Shown here: positions 10,304 through 20,334 of the stretch, piece by piece
Layout: every line of letters starts with the position of its first letter
Position numbering within the stretch: position 1 is the first letter of the stretch
Origin: Cristatella mucedo
Taxonomy: Eukaryota; Bryozoa; Phylactolaemata; Cristatellidae
Direction: 5' to 3'
Length of the DNA: 56,467 nt
Assembly: GCA_009760855.2 (NCBI GenBank)
Contig: WPIO01000405.1
Coordinates: forward strand, 1-56,467
Notes under the pieces: model-generated
The model's input: only the letters and a program-made list of their open reading frames with translations
Database searches by the model: none
Told to the model about the DNA's origin: nothing
Program-made: the position numbers and the translations under genes

Positions 10304-13300
10304 TAAAGCATTTCGCACGTAAATAACACGTTTCGCACCAGTTTGCAGCAGATCGCGGAATATGTAGAAACTTCAAATCTGCATGTCGGAGCGTGTGCTT
10401 GCTGGCAGCAGAGTGCTGCACCTTGTTTAAAGCATTTCGCACGTAAATAACACGTTTCGCACGAGTTCGCAGCAGATCGCGGAATATGTAGAAACTTCAA
10501 ATCTGCATGTCGGAGCGTGCGCTTGCTGGCAGCAGAGTGCTGCACCTTGTTTAAAGCATTTCGCACGTAAATAACACGTTTCGCACGAGTTCGCAGCAGA
10601 TCGCGGAATATGTAGAAACTTCAAATCTGCATGTCGGAGCGTGTGCTTGCTGGCAGCAGAGTGCTGCACCTTGTTTAAAGCATTTCGCACGTAAATAACA
10701 CGTTTCGCTCGAGTTCGCAGCAGATCGCGGAATATGTAGAAACTTCAAATCTGCATGTCGGAGCGTGTGCTTGCTGGCAGCAGAGTGCTGCACCTTGTTT
10801 AAAGCATTTCGCACGTAAATAACACGTTTCGCACCAGTTCGCAGCAGATCGCGGAATATGTAGAAACTTCAAATCTGCATGTCGGAGCGTGTGCTTGCTG
10901 GCAGCAGAGTGCTGCACCTTGTTTAAAGCATTTCGCACGTAAATAACACGTTTCGCACGAGTTCGCAGCAGATCGCGGAATCTGTAGAAAGTTCAAATCT
11001 GCATGTCGGAGCGTGTGCTGGCTGCTGGCAGCAGAGTGCTGCACCTTGTTTAAAGCATTTCGCACGTAAATAACACGTTTCGCACCAAATCGCAGCAGAT
11101 CGCGGAATATGTAGAAACTTCAAATCTGCATGTCGGAGCGTGAGCTTGCTGGCAGCAGAGTGCTGCACCTTGTTTAAAGCATTTCGCACGTAAATAACAC
11201 GTTTCGCACCAGTTCGCAGCAGATCGCGGAATATGTAGAAACTTCAAATCTGCATGTCGGAGCGTGTGCTTGCTGGCAGCAGAGTGCTGCACCTTGTTTA
11301 AAGCATTTCGCACGTAAATAACACGTTTCGCACGAGTTCGCAGCAGATCGCGGAATATGTAGAAACTTCAAATCTGCATGTCGGAGCGTGTGCTTGCTGG
11401 CAGCAGAGTGCTGCACCTTGTTTAAAGCATTTCGCACGTAAATAACACGTTTCGCACGAGTTCGCAGCAGATCGCGGAATATGTAGAAACTTCAAATCTG
11501 CATGTCGGAGCGTGAGCTTGCTGGCAGCAGAGTGCTGCACCTTGTTTAAAGCATTTCGCACGTAAATAACACGTTTCGCACGAGTTCGCGGCAGATCGCG
11601 GAATATGTAGAAACTTCAAATCTGCATGTCGGAGCGTGAGCTTGCTGGCAGCAGAGTGCTGCACCTTGTTTAAAGCATTTCGCACGTAAATAACACGTTT
11701 CGTACTATTTTGCAGCAGATCGCGGAATATGTAGAAACTTCAAATCTGCATGTCGGAGCGTGTGCTGGCTGGCAGCAGAGTGCTGCACCTTGTTTAAAGC
11801 ATTTCGCACGTAAATAACACGTTTCGCACCAGTTCGCAGCAGATCGCGGAATATGTAGAAACTTCAAATCTGCATGTCGGAGCGTGTGCTGGCTGGCAGC
11901 AGAGTGCTGCACCTTGTTTAAAGCATTTCGCACGTAAATAACACGTTTCGCACCAGTTCGCAGCAGATCGCGGAATATGTAGAAACTTCAAATCTGCATG
12001 TCGGAGCGTGAGCTTGCTGGCAGCAGAGTGCTGCACCTTGTTTAAAGCATTTCGCACGTAAATAACACACGTTTCGCACAGTTCGCAGCAGATCGCGGAA
12101 TATGTAGAAACTTCAAATCTGCATGTCGGAGCGTGTGCTTGCTGGCAGCAGAGTGCTGCACCTTGTTTAAAGCATTTCGCACGTAAATAACACGTTTCGC
12201 ACGAGTTCGCGGCAGATCGCGGAATATGTAGAAACTTCAAATCTGCATGTCGGAGCGTGTGCTTGCTGGCAGCAGAGTGCTGCACCTTGTTTAAAGCATT
12301 TCGCACGTAAATAACACGTTTCGCACCAGTTCGCAGCAGATCGCGGAATATGTAGAAACTTCAAATCTGCATGTCGGAGCGTGAGCTTGCTGGCAGCAGA
12401 GTGCTGCACCTTGTTTAAAGCATTTCGCACGTAAATAACACGTTTCGCACCAGTTTGCAGCAGATCGCGGAATATGTAGAAACTTCAAATCTGCATGTCG
12501 GAGCGTGTGCTTGCTGGCAGCAGAGTGCTGCACCTTGTTTAAAGCATTTCGCACGTAAATAACACGTTTCGCACCAGTTCGCAGCAGATCGCGGAATATG
12601 TAGAAACTTCAAATCTGCATGTCGGAGCGTGTGTGCTGCTGGCAGCAGAGTGCTGCACCTTGTTTAAAGCATTTCGCACGTAAATAACACGTTTCGCACC
12701 AGTTTGCAGCAGATCGCGGAATATGTAGAAACTTCAAATCTGCATGTCGGAGCGTGTGCTTGCTGGCAGCAGAGTGCTGCACCTTGTTTAAAGCATTTCG
12801 CACGTAAATAACACGTTTCGCACGAGTTCGCAGCAGATCGCGGAATATGTAGAAACTTCAAATCTGCATGTCGGAGCGTGAGCTTGCTGGCAGCAGAGTG
12901 CTGCACCTTGTTTAAAGCATTTCGCACGTAAATAACACGTTTCGCACGAGTTCGCAGCAGATCGCGGAATATGTAGAAACTTCAAATCTGCATGTCGGAG
13001 CGTGTGCTTGCTGGCAGCAGAGTGCTGCACCTTGTTTAAAGCATTTCGCACGTAAATAACACGTTTCGCACGAGTTCGCAGCAGATCGCGGAATATGTAG
13101 AAACTTCAAATCTGCATGTCGGAGCGTGTGCTTGCTGGCAGCAGAGTGCTGCACCTTGTTTAAAGCATTTCGCACGTAAATAACACGTTTCGCACGACTT
13201 CGCAGCAGATCGCGGAATATGTAGAAACTTCAAATCTGCATGTCGGAGCGTGTGCTGCTTGCTGGCAGCAGAGTGCTGCACCTTGTTTAAAGCATTTCGC

Positions 13301-13659
13301 ACGTAAATAACACGTTTCGCACGAGTTTCGCAGCAGATCGCGGAATATGTAGAAACTTCAAATCTGCATGTCGGAGCGTGTGCTGGCTGGCAGCAGAGTG
13401 CTGCACCTTGTTTAAAGCATTTCGCACGTAAATAACACGTTTCGCACAAGTTCGCAGCAGATCGCGGAATATGTAGAAACTTCAAATCTGCATGTCGGAG
13501 CGTGTGCTGGCTGGCAGCAGAGTGCTGCACCTTGTTTAAAGCATTTCGCACGTAAATAACACGTTTCGCACCAGTTCGCAGCAGATCGCGGAATATGTAG
13601 AAACTTCAAATCTGCATGTCGGAGCGTAAGCTTGCTGGCAGCAGAGTGCTGCACCTTGT

Positions 13660-13826
13660 TTAAAGCATTTCGCACGTAAATAACACGTTTCGCACGAGTT
13701 CGCAGCAGATCGCGGAATCTGTAGAACGTTTCGCACGAGTTTCGCAGCAGATCGCGGAATATGTAGAAACTTCAAATCTGCATGTCGGAGCGTGTGCTTG
13801 CTGGCAGCAGAGTGCTGCACCTTGTT
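13660..13826 (+). repeat. Rearranged monomer junction
   Basis: After ATCTGTAGAA the sequence jumps at about 13726/13727 to CGTTTCGCACGAG, equivalent to losing about 84 bases (unit 68 to unit 27 of the next copy). An unequal exchange out of register is the simplest explanation. Confidence 0.8.
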
Positions 13827-14589
13827 TTTAAAGCATTTCGCACGTAAATAACACGTTTCGCACGAGTTCGCAGCAGATCGCGGAATATGTAGAAACTTCA
13901 AATCTGCATGTCGGAGCGCGTGTGCTGGCTGGCAGCAGAGTGCTGCACCTTGTTTAAAGCATTTCGCACGTAAATAACACGTTTCGCACCAGTTCGCAGC
14001 AGATCGCGGAATATGTAGAAACTTCAAATCTGCATGTCGGAGCGTGTGCTTGCTGGCAGCAGAGTGCTGCACCTTGTTTAAAGCATTTCGCACGTAAATA
14101 ACACGTTTCGCACCAGTTCGCAGCAGATCGCGGAATATGTAGAAACTTCAAATCTGCATGTCGGAGCGTGAGCTTGCTGGCAGCAGAGTGCTGCACCTTG
14201 TTTAAAGCATTTCGCACGTAAATAACACGTTTCGCACCAGTTCGCAGCAGATCGCGGAATATGTAGAAACTTCAAATCTGCATGTCGGAGCGTGAGCTTG
14301 CTGGCAGCAGAGTGCTGCACCTTGTTTAAAGCATTTCGCACGTAAATAACACGTTTCGCACCAAATCGCAGCAGATCGCGGAATATGTAGAAACTTCAAA
14401 TCTGCATGTCGGAGCGTGAGCTTGCTGGCAGCAGAGTGCTGCACCTTGTTTAAAGCATTTCGCACGTAAATAACACGTTTCGCACGAGTTCGCGGCAGAT
14501 CGCGGAATATGTAGAAACTTCAAATCTGCATGTCGGAGCGTGTGCTTGCTGGCAGCAGAGTGCTGCACCTTGTTTAAAGCATTTCGCAC

Positions 14590-16580
14590 GTAAATAACAC
14601 GTTTCGCACTAGTTCCCAGCAGATCGCGGAATATGTAGAAACTTCAAATCTGCATGTAGGAGCGTGCGCTTGCTGGCAGCAGTGTGCTGCACTTGTTTAA
14701 AGCATTTCGCACGTAAATAACACGTTTCGCACGAGTTCGCAGCAGATCGCGGAATATGTAGAAACTTCAAATCTGCATGTCGAAGCGTGTGCTGGCTTGC
14801 AGCAGAGTGCTGCACCTTGTTTAAAGCATTTCGCACGTAAATAACACGTTTCGCACCAATTCGCAGCAGATCGCGGGATATGAAGAAACTTCAAATCTGC
14901 GTGTCGGAGCGTGCCCTGGCTGGCAGCAGAGTGCTGCACCTTGTTTAAAGCATTTCGCACGTAAATAACACGTTTCGCTCCGGTTTGCAGCAGATCGCGG
15001 AATATGTAGAAACTTCAAATCTGCATGTCGAAGCGTAAGCTTGCTGGCAGCAGAGTGCTGCACCTAGTTTAAAGCATTTCGCACGTAAATAACACGTTTC
15101 GCACGAACTCGCGGCAGATCGCAAAATATGCAGAAACTTAAAATCTGCATGCATGAGCGTGCGCTTGCTGGCAGCAGAGTGCTGCACTTGTTTAAAGCAT
15201 TTCGCACGTAAATAACACGTTTCGCACGAGTTCGCAGCAGATCGCGGAATCTGTAGAAAGTTCAAATCTGCATATCGGAGCGTGTGCTGGCTTGCAGCAG
15301 AGTGCTTCAATTTGTTTAAAGCATTTCGCACGTAAATAACAGGTTTCGCACGAGTTCGCAGCAGATGGCGGAATCTGTAGAAAGTTCAAATCTGCATGTC
15401 GGAGCGTGTTCTGGCTTGCAGCAGAGTGCTGCACCTTGTTTAAAGCATTTCGCACGTAAATAACACGTTTCGCACCAATTCGCAGCAGATCGCGGAATAT
15501 GTAGAAACTTCAAATCTGCATGTCGTAGCGTGAGCTTGCTGGCAGCAGAGTGCTGCACTTGTTTAAAGCATTTCGCACGTAAATAACACGTTTCGCACAA
15601 GTTCGCAGCAGATCGCGGAATCTGTAAAAAGTTCAAATCTGCATATCGGAGCGTGTGCTGGCTTGCAGCAGAGTGCTTCACCTTGTTTAAAGCATTTCGC
15701 ACGTAAATAACACGTTTCGCACGAGTTCGAAGCAGATCGCGGAATCTGTAGAAAGTTCAAATCTGCATATCGGAGCGTATGGTGGCTTGCAGCAGAGTGC
15801 TTCACCTTGGTTAAAGCATTTCGCACGTAAATAACACGTTTCGCTCCAGTTTGCAGCAGATCGCGGAATATGTAGAAACTTCAAATCTGCATGTCGGAGC
15901 GTGCGCTTGCTGGCAGTAGAGTGCTGCACCTTGTTTAAAGCATTTCGCACGTAAATAACACGTTTCGCACCAGTTTGCAGCAGATCGCGGAATATGTAGA
16001 AACTTCAAATCTGCATGTCGGAGCGTGTGCTTGCTGGCAGCAGAGTGCTGCTCCTTGTTTAAAGCATTTCGCACGTAAATAACACTTTTCGCACCAAATC
16101 GCAGCAGATCGCGGAATATGTAGAAACTTCAAATCTGCGTGTCGGAGCGTGCCCTGGCTGGCAGCAGAGTGCTGCACCTTGTTTAAAGCATTTCGCACGT
16201 AAATAACACGTTTCGCTACAGTTGGCAGCAGATCGCGGAATATGTAGAAACTTCAAATCTGCATGTCGGAGCGTGCGCTTGCTGGCAGTAGAGTGCTGCA
16301 CCTTGTTTAAAGCATTTCGCACGTAAATAACACGTTTCGCACCAGTTTGCAGCAGATCGCGGAATATGTAGAAACTTCAAATCTGCATGTAGGAGCGTTA
16401 GCTTGCTGGCAGCAGAGTGCTGCACCATGTTTAAAGCATTTCGCACGTAAATAACACGTTTCGCACCAAATCGCAGCAGATCGCGGAATATGTAGAAACT
16501 TCAAATCTGCATGTCGGAGCGTGTGCTTGCTGGCAGCAGAGTGCTGCTCCTTGTTTAAAGCATTTCGCACGTAAATAACA
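14590..16580 (+). repeat. Variant-rich block 1
   Basis: A sharp change from the uniform block: many copies have ATCTGTAGAAAGTTC, CATATCGGAG, TGGCTTGCAGCAGAG, GCTTCACC, CTGCGTGTCGG with GCCCTGGC, and CTCCAGTTTGCAG. The variants are linked within monomers, so they define subfamilies rather than random mutation. The block contains the two-monomer module at 15068-15314. Confidence 0.8.
15068..15314 (+). repeat. Two-monomer variant module, copy 1
   Basis: First unit: CACGAACTCGCGGCAGATCG, CAAAATATGCAG, GCATGCATGAGCGTG, then GCACTTG with one C missing. Second unit: ATCTGTAGAAAGTTC, CATATCGGAG, CTGGCTTGCAGCAG, GCTTCA. The same ordered pair recurs at 21756, 23781, 33422 (second unit altered) and, truncated, at 53101. 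Confidence 0.85.
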
Positions 16581-19021
16581 CGTTTCGCACTAGTTCGCAG
16601 CAGATCGCGGAATATGTAGAAACTTCAAATCTGCATGTCGGAGCGTGAGCTTGCTGGCAGCAGAGTGCTGCACCTTGTTTAAAGCATTTCGCACGTAAAT
16701 AACACGTTTCGCTCCAGTTTGCAGCAGATCGCGGAATATGTAGAAACTTCAAATCTGCATGTCGGAGCGTGTGCTTGCTGGCAGCAGAGTGCTGCACCTT
16801 GTTTAACGCATTTCGCACGTAAATAACACGTTTCGCACGAGTTCGCAGCAGATCGCGGAATATGTAGAAACTTCAAATCTGCATGTCGGAGCGTAAGCTT
16901 GCTGGCAGCAGAGTGCTGCACCTTGTTTAAAGCATTTCGCACGTAAATAACACGTTTCGCACCAGTTTGCAGCAGATCGCGGAATATGTAGAAACTTCAA
17001 ATCTGCATGTCGGAGCGTGTGCTTGCTGGCAGCAGAGTGCTGCACCTTGTTTAAAGCATTTCGCACGTAAATAACACGTTTCGCACGAGTTCGCAGCAGT
17101 TCGCGGAATATGTAGAAACTTCAAATCTGCATGTCGGAGCGTGTGCTTGCTGCAGCAGAGTGCTGCACCTTGTTTAAAGCATTTCGCACGTAAATAACAC
17201 GTTTCGCACGAGTTTCTCAGCAGATCGCGGAATATGTAGAAAGTTCAAATCTGCATGTCGGAGCGTGTGCTGGCTGGCAGCAGAGTGCTGCACCTTGTTT
17301 AAAGCATTTCGCACGTAAATAACACGTTTCGCACCAGTTCGCAGCAGATCGCGGAATATGTAGAAACTTCAAATCTGCATGTCGGAGCGTGTGCCTGCTG
17401 GCAGCAGAGTGCTGCACCTTGTTTAAAGCATTTCGCACGTAAATAACACGTTTCGCACGAGTTCGCAGCAGATCGCGGAATATGTAGAAACTTCAAATCT
17501 GCATGTCGGAGCGTGAGCTTGCTGGCAGCAGAGTGCTGCACCTTGTTTAAAGCATTTCGCACGTAAATAACACGTTTCGCACGAGTTCGCAGCAGATCGC
17601 GGAATATGTAGAAACTTCAAATCTGCATGTCGGAGCGTGTGCTTGCTTGCAGCAGAGTGCTGCACCTTGTTTAAAGCATTTCGCACGTAAATAACACGTT
17701 TCGCACGAGTTTGCAGCAGATCGCGGAATATGTAGAAACTTCAAATCTGCATGTCGGAGCGTGTGCTGGCTGGCAGCAGAGTGCTGCACCTTGTTTAAAG
17801 CATTTCGCACGTAAATAACACGTTTCGCACAAGTTCGCAGCAGATCGCGGAATATGTAGAAACTTCAAATCTGCATGTCGGAGCGTGTGCTTGCTGGCAG
17901 CAGAGTGCTGCACCTTGTTTAAAGCATTTCGCACGTAAATAACACGTTTCGCTCCAGTTTCGCAGCAGATCGCGGAATATGTAGAAACTTCAAATCTGCA
18001 TGTCGGAGCGTGAGCTTGCTGGCAGCAGAGTGCTGCACCTTGTTTAAAGCATTTCGCACGTAAATAACACGTTTCGCACGAGTTTGCAGCAGATCGCGGA
18101 ATATGTAGAAACTTCAAATCTGCATGTCGGAGCGTGTGCTTGCTGGCAGCAGAGTGCTGCACCTTGTTTAAAGCATTTCGCACGTAAATAACACGTTTCG
18201 CACGAGTTCGCAGCAGATCGCGGAATATGTAGAAACTTCAAATCTGCATGTCGGAGCGTGTGCTTGCTGGCAGCAGAGTGCTGCACCTTGTTTAAAGCAT
18301 TTCGCACGTAAATAACACGTTTCGCACCAATTCGCAGCAGATCGCGGAATATGTAGAAACTTCAAATCTGCATGTCGGAGCGTGAGCTTGCTGGCAGCAG
18401 AGTGCTGCACCTTGTTTAAAGCATTTCGCACGTAAATAACACGTTTCGCACCAGTTTGCAGCAGATCGCGGAATATGTAGAAACTTCAAATCTGCATGTC
18501 GGAGCGTGTGCTTGCTGGCAGCAGAGTGCTGCACCTTGTTTAAAGCATTTCGCACGTAAATAACACGTTTCGCACCAAATCGCAGCAGATCGCGGAATAT
18601 GTAGAAACTTCAAATCTGCATGTCGGAGCGTGTGCTTGCTTGCAGCAGAGTGCTGCACCTTGTTTAAAGCATTTCGCACGTAAATAACACGTTTCGCACG
18701 AGTTCGCAGCAGATCGCGGAATATGTAGAAACTTCAAATCTGCATGTCGGAGCGTGTGCTTGCTGGCAGCAGAGTGCTGCACCTTGTTTAAAGCATTTCG
18801 CACGTAAATAACACGTTTCGCACGAGTTTCGCAACAGATCGCGGAATATGTAGAAACTTCAAATCTGCATGTCGGAGCGTGTGCTTGCTGGCAGCAGAGT
18901 GCTGCACCTTGTTTAAAGCATTTCGCACGTAAATAACACGTTTCGCACCAGTTCGCAGCAGATCGCGGAATATGTAGAAACTTCAAATCTGCATGTCGGA
19001 GCGTGTGCTTGCTGGCAGCAG

Positions 19022-19143
19022 AGTGCTGCACCTTGTTTAAAGCATTTCGCACGTAAATAACACGTTTCGCACCAGTTCGCAGCAGATCGCGGAATATGTA
19101 GAAACTTCAAATCTGCAGGCTGGCAGCAGAGTGCTGAACCTTG
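19022..19143 (+). repeat. Monomer region with 16-bp loss
   Basis: ATCTGCA is followed directly by GGCTGGCAGCAG at about 19117, omitting the TGTCGGAGCGTGTGCT segment (16 bases). The next unit has unusual changes (GTTTCACACGAGTTCACAG, ATATCTTGATAC). Confidence 0.8.
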
Positions 19144-19525
19144 TTTAAAGCATTTCGCACGTAAATAACACGTTTCACACGAGTTCACAGAAGATCGCGG
19201 AATATCTTGATACTTCAAATCTGCATGTCGGAGCGTGTGCTTGCTGGCAGCAGAGTGCTGCACCTTGTTTAAAGCATTTCGCACGTAAATAACACGTTTC
19301 GCACGAGTTCGCAGTAGATCGCGGAATATGTAGAAACTTCAAATCTGCATGTCGGAGCGTGTGCTTGCTGGCAGCAGAGTGCTGCACCTTGTTTAAAGCA
19401 TTTCGCACGTAAATAACACGTTTCGCACGAGTTCGCAGCAGATCGCGGAATATGTAGAAACTTCAAATCTGCATGTCGGAGCGTGTGCTTGCTGGCAGCA
19501 GAGTGCTGCACCTTGTTTAAAGCAT

Positions 19526-19561
19526 TTCGCACGTAAATAACACGTTTCGCACCAGTTCGCA
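19526..19561 (+). other. Triplicated TTCGCA word at 10/20-bp spacing inside the monomer
   Basis: In the reference copy TTCGCA begins at unit positions 11, 31 and 41, that is 20 and 10 bases apart, placing the three words on about the same DNA face. The first two are extended to TTTCGCAC. The words are kept in most copies; the third is often TTTGCA. This is a visible sequence fact. A protein-binding or nucleosome-positioning role is only a possibility. Confidence 0.8.
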
Positions 19562-19618
19562 GCAGATCGCGGAATATGTAGAAACTTCAAATCTGCATGT
19601 CGGAGCGTGTGCTTGCTG

Positions 19619-19633
19619 GCAGCAGAGTGCTGC
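19619..19633 (+). other. 15-bp dyad GCAGCA-GAG-TGCTGC in the monomer
   Basis: GCAGCA and TGCTGC are exact reverse complements separated by GAG, at unit positions 104-118. The dyad is kept in most monomers, including diverged ones. It is the only clear perfect inverted repeat in the unit with arms of 6 bp. GCAGCAGA also occurs 60 bases upstream at unit position 44, without the second arm. Short dyads are common in centromeric satellites, but function here is not shown. Confidence 0.8.
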
Positions 19634-20334
19634 ACCTTGTTTAAAGCATTTCGCACGTAAATAACACGTTTCGCACGAGTTCGCAGCAGATCGCGGAATA
19701 TGTAGAAACTTCAAATCTGCATGTCGGAGCGTGTGCTTGCTGGCAGCAGAGTGCTGCACCTTGTTTAAAGCATTTCGCACGTAAATAACACGTTTCGCAC
19801 CAGTTTCTAGCAGATCGCGGAATATGTAGAAACTTCAAATCTGCATGTCGGAGCGTGTGCTTGCTGGCAGCAGAGTGCTGCACCTTGTTTAAAGCATTTC
19901 GCACGTAAATAACACGTTTCGCACCAGTTCGCAGCAGATCGCGGAATATGTAGAAACTTCAAATCTGCATGTCGGAGCGTGTGCTTGCTGGCAGCAGAGT
20001 GCTGCACCTTGTTTAAAGCATTTCGCACGTAAATAACACGTTTCGCACCAGTTCGCAGCAGATCGCGGAATATGTAGAAACTTCAAATCTGCATGTCGGA
20101 GCGTGAGCTTGCTGGCAGCAGAGTGCTGCACCTTGTTTAAAGCATTTCGCACGTAAATAACACGTTTCGCACCAGTTCGCAGCAGATCGCGGAATATGTA
20201 GAAACTTCAAATCTGCATGTCGGAGCGTGTGCTTGCTGGCAGCAGAGTGCTGCACCTTGTTTAAAGCATTTCGCACGTAAATAACACGTTTCGCACCAGT
20301 TTGCAGCAGATCGCGGAATATGTAGAAACTTCAA

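Larger units (their letters stand above)
8900..14590 (+). repeat. Uniform satellite block
   Basis: Long runs of near-identical copies that differ mainly at unit positions 37-44 (GAG/CAG, TTCGC/TTTGC) and 95-96 (TG, AG, CG). The block includes several partial-unit losses listed separately. The purity suggests recent local amplification or frequent homogenisation. Confidence 0.85.
19516..19639 (+). repeat. Canonical 124-bp monomer (reference copy)
   Basis: This copy matches the majority base at essentially every position and serves as the numbering reference for this annotation. I count 29 C, 31 G (48% GC) and 9 CpG sites. The most variable positions across the array are 37-44 (CACCAGTTCGCAG versus CACGAG, CACTAG, CTCCAG, CACCAAATCG, AGTTTGCAG, AGTTTCGCAG, AGTTCCCAG). 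Next come 59-64 (ATATGTAG, ATCTGTAG, ATATCTAG), 95-102 (TGCTTGCT, AGCTTGCT, CGCTTGCT, TGCTGGCT, CCCTGGCT) and 119-124 (ACCTTG, ACCATG, ACTTG). The remaining positions are nearly invariant in the uniform blocks. Confidence 0.95.

Noticed and set aside
19556-19573. CENP-B box in the TTCGCAGCAGATCGCGG segment
   Set aside because: The consensus NTTCGNNNNANNCGGGN is met at TTCG and the central A, but the CGGG part is TCGC in register. Only by inserting a base does it approach CGCG. Not enough to call a box.
19556-19639. Monomer as an ancient dimer of two about 60-bp halves
   Set aside because: GCAGCAGA occurs at unit 44 and 104, but the similarity does not extend in either direction beyond about 15 bases.
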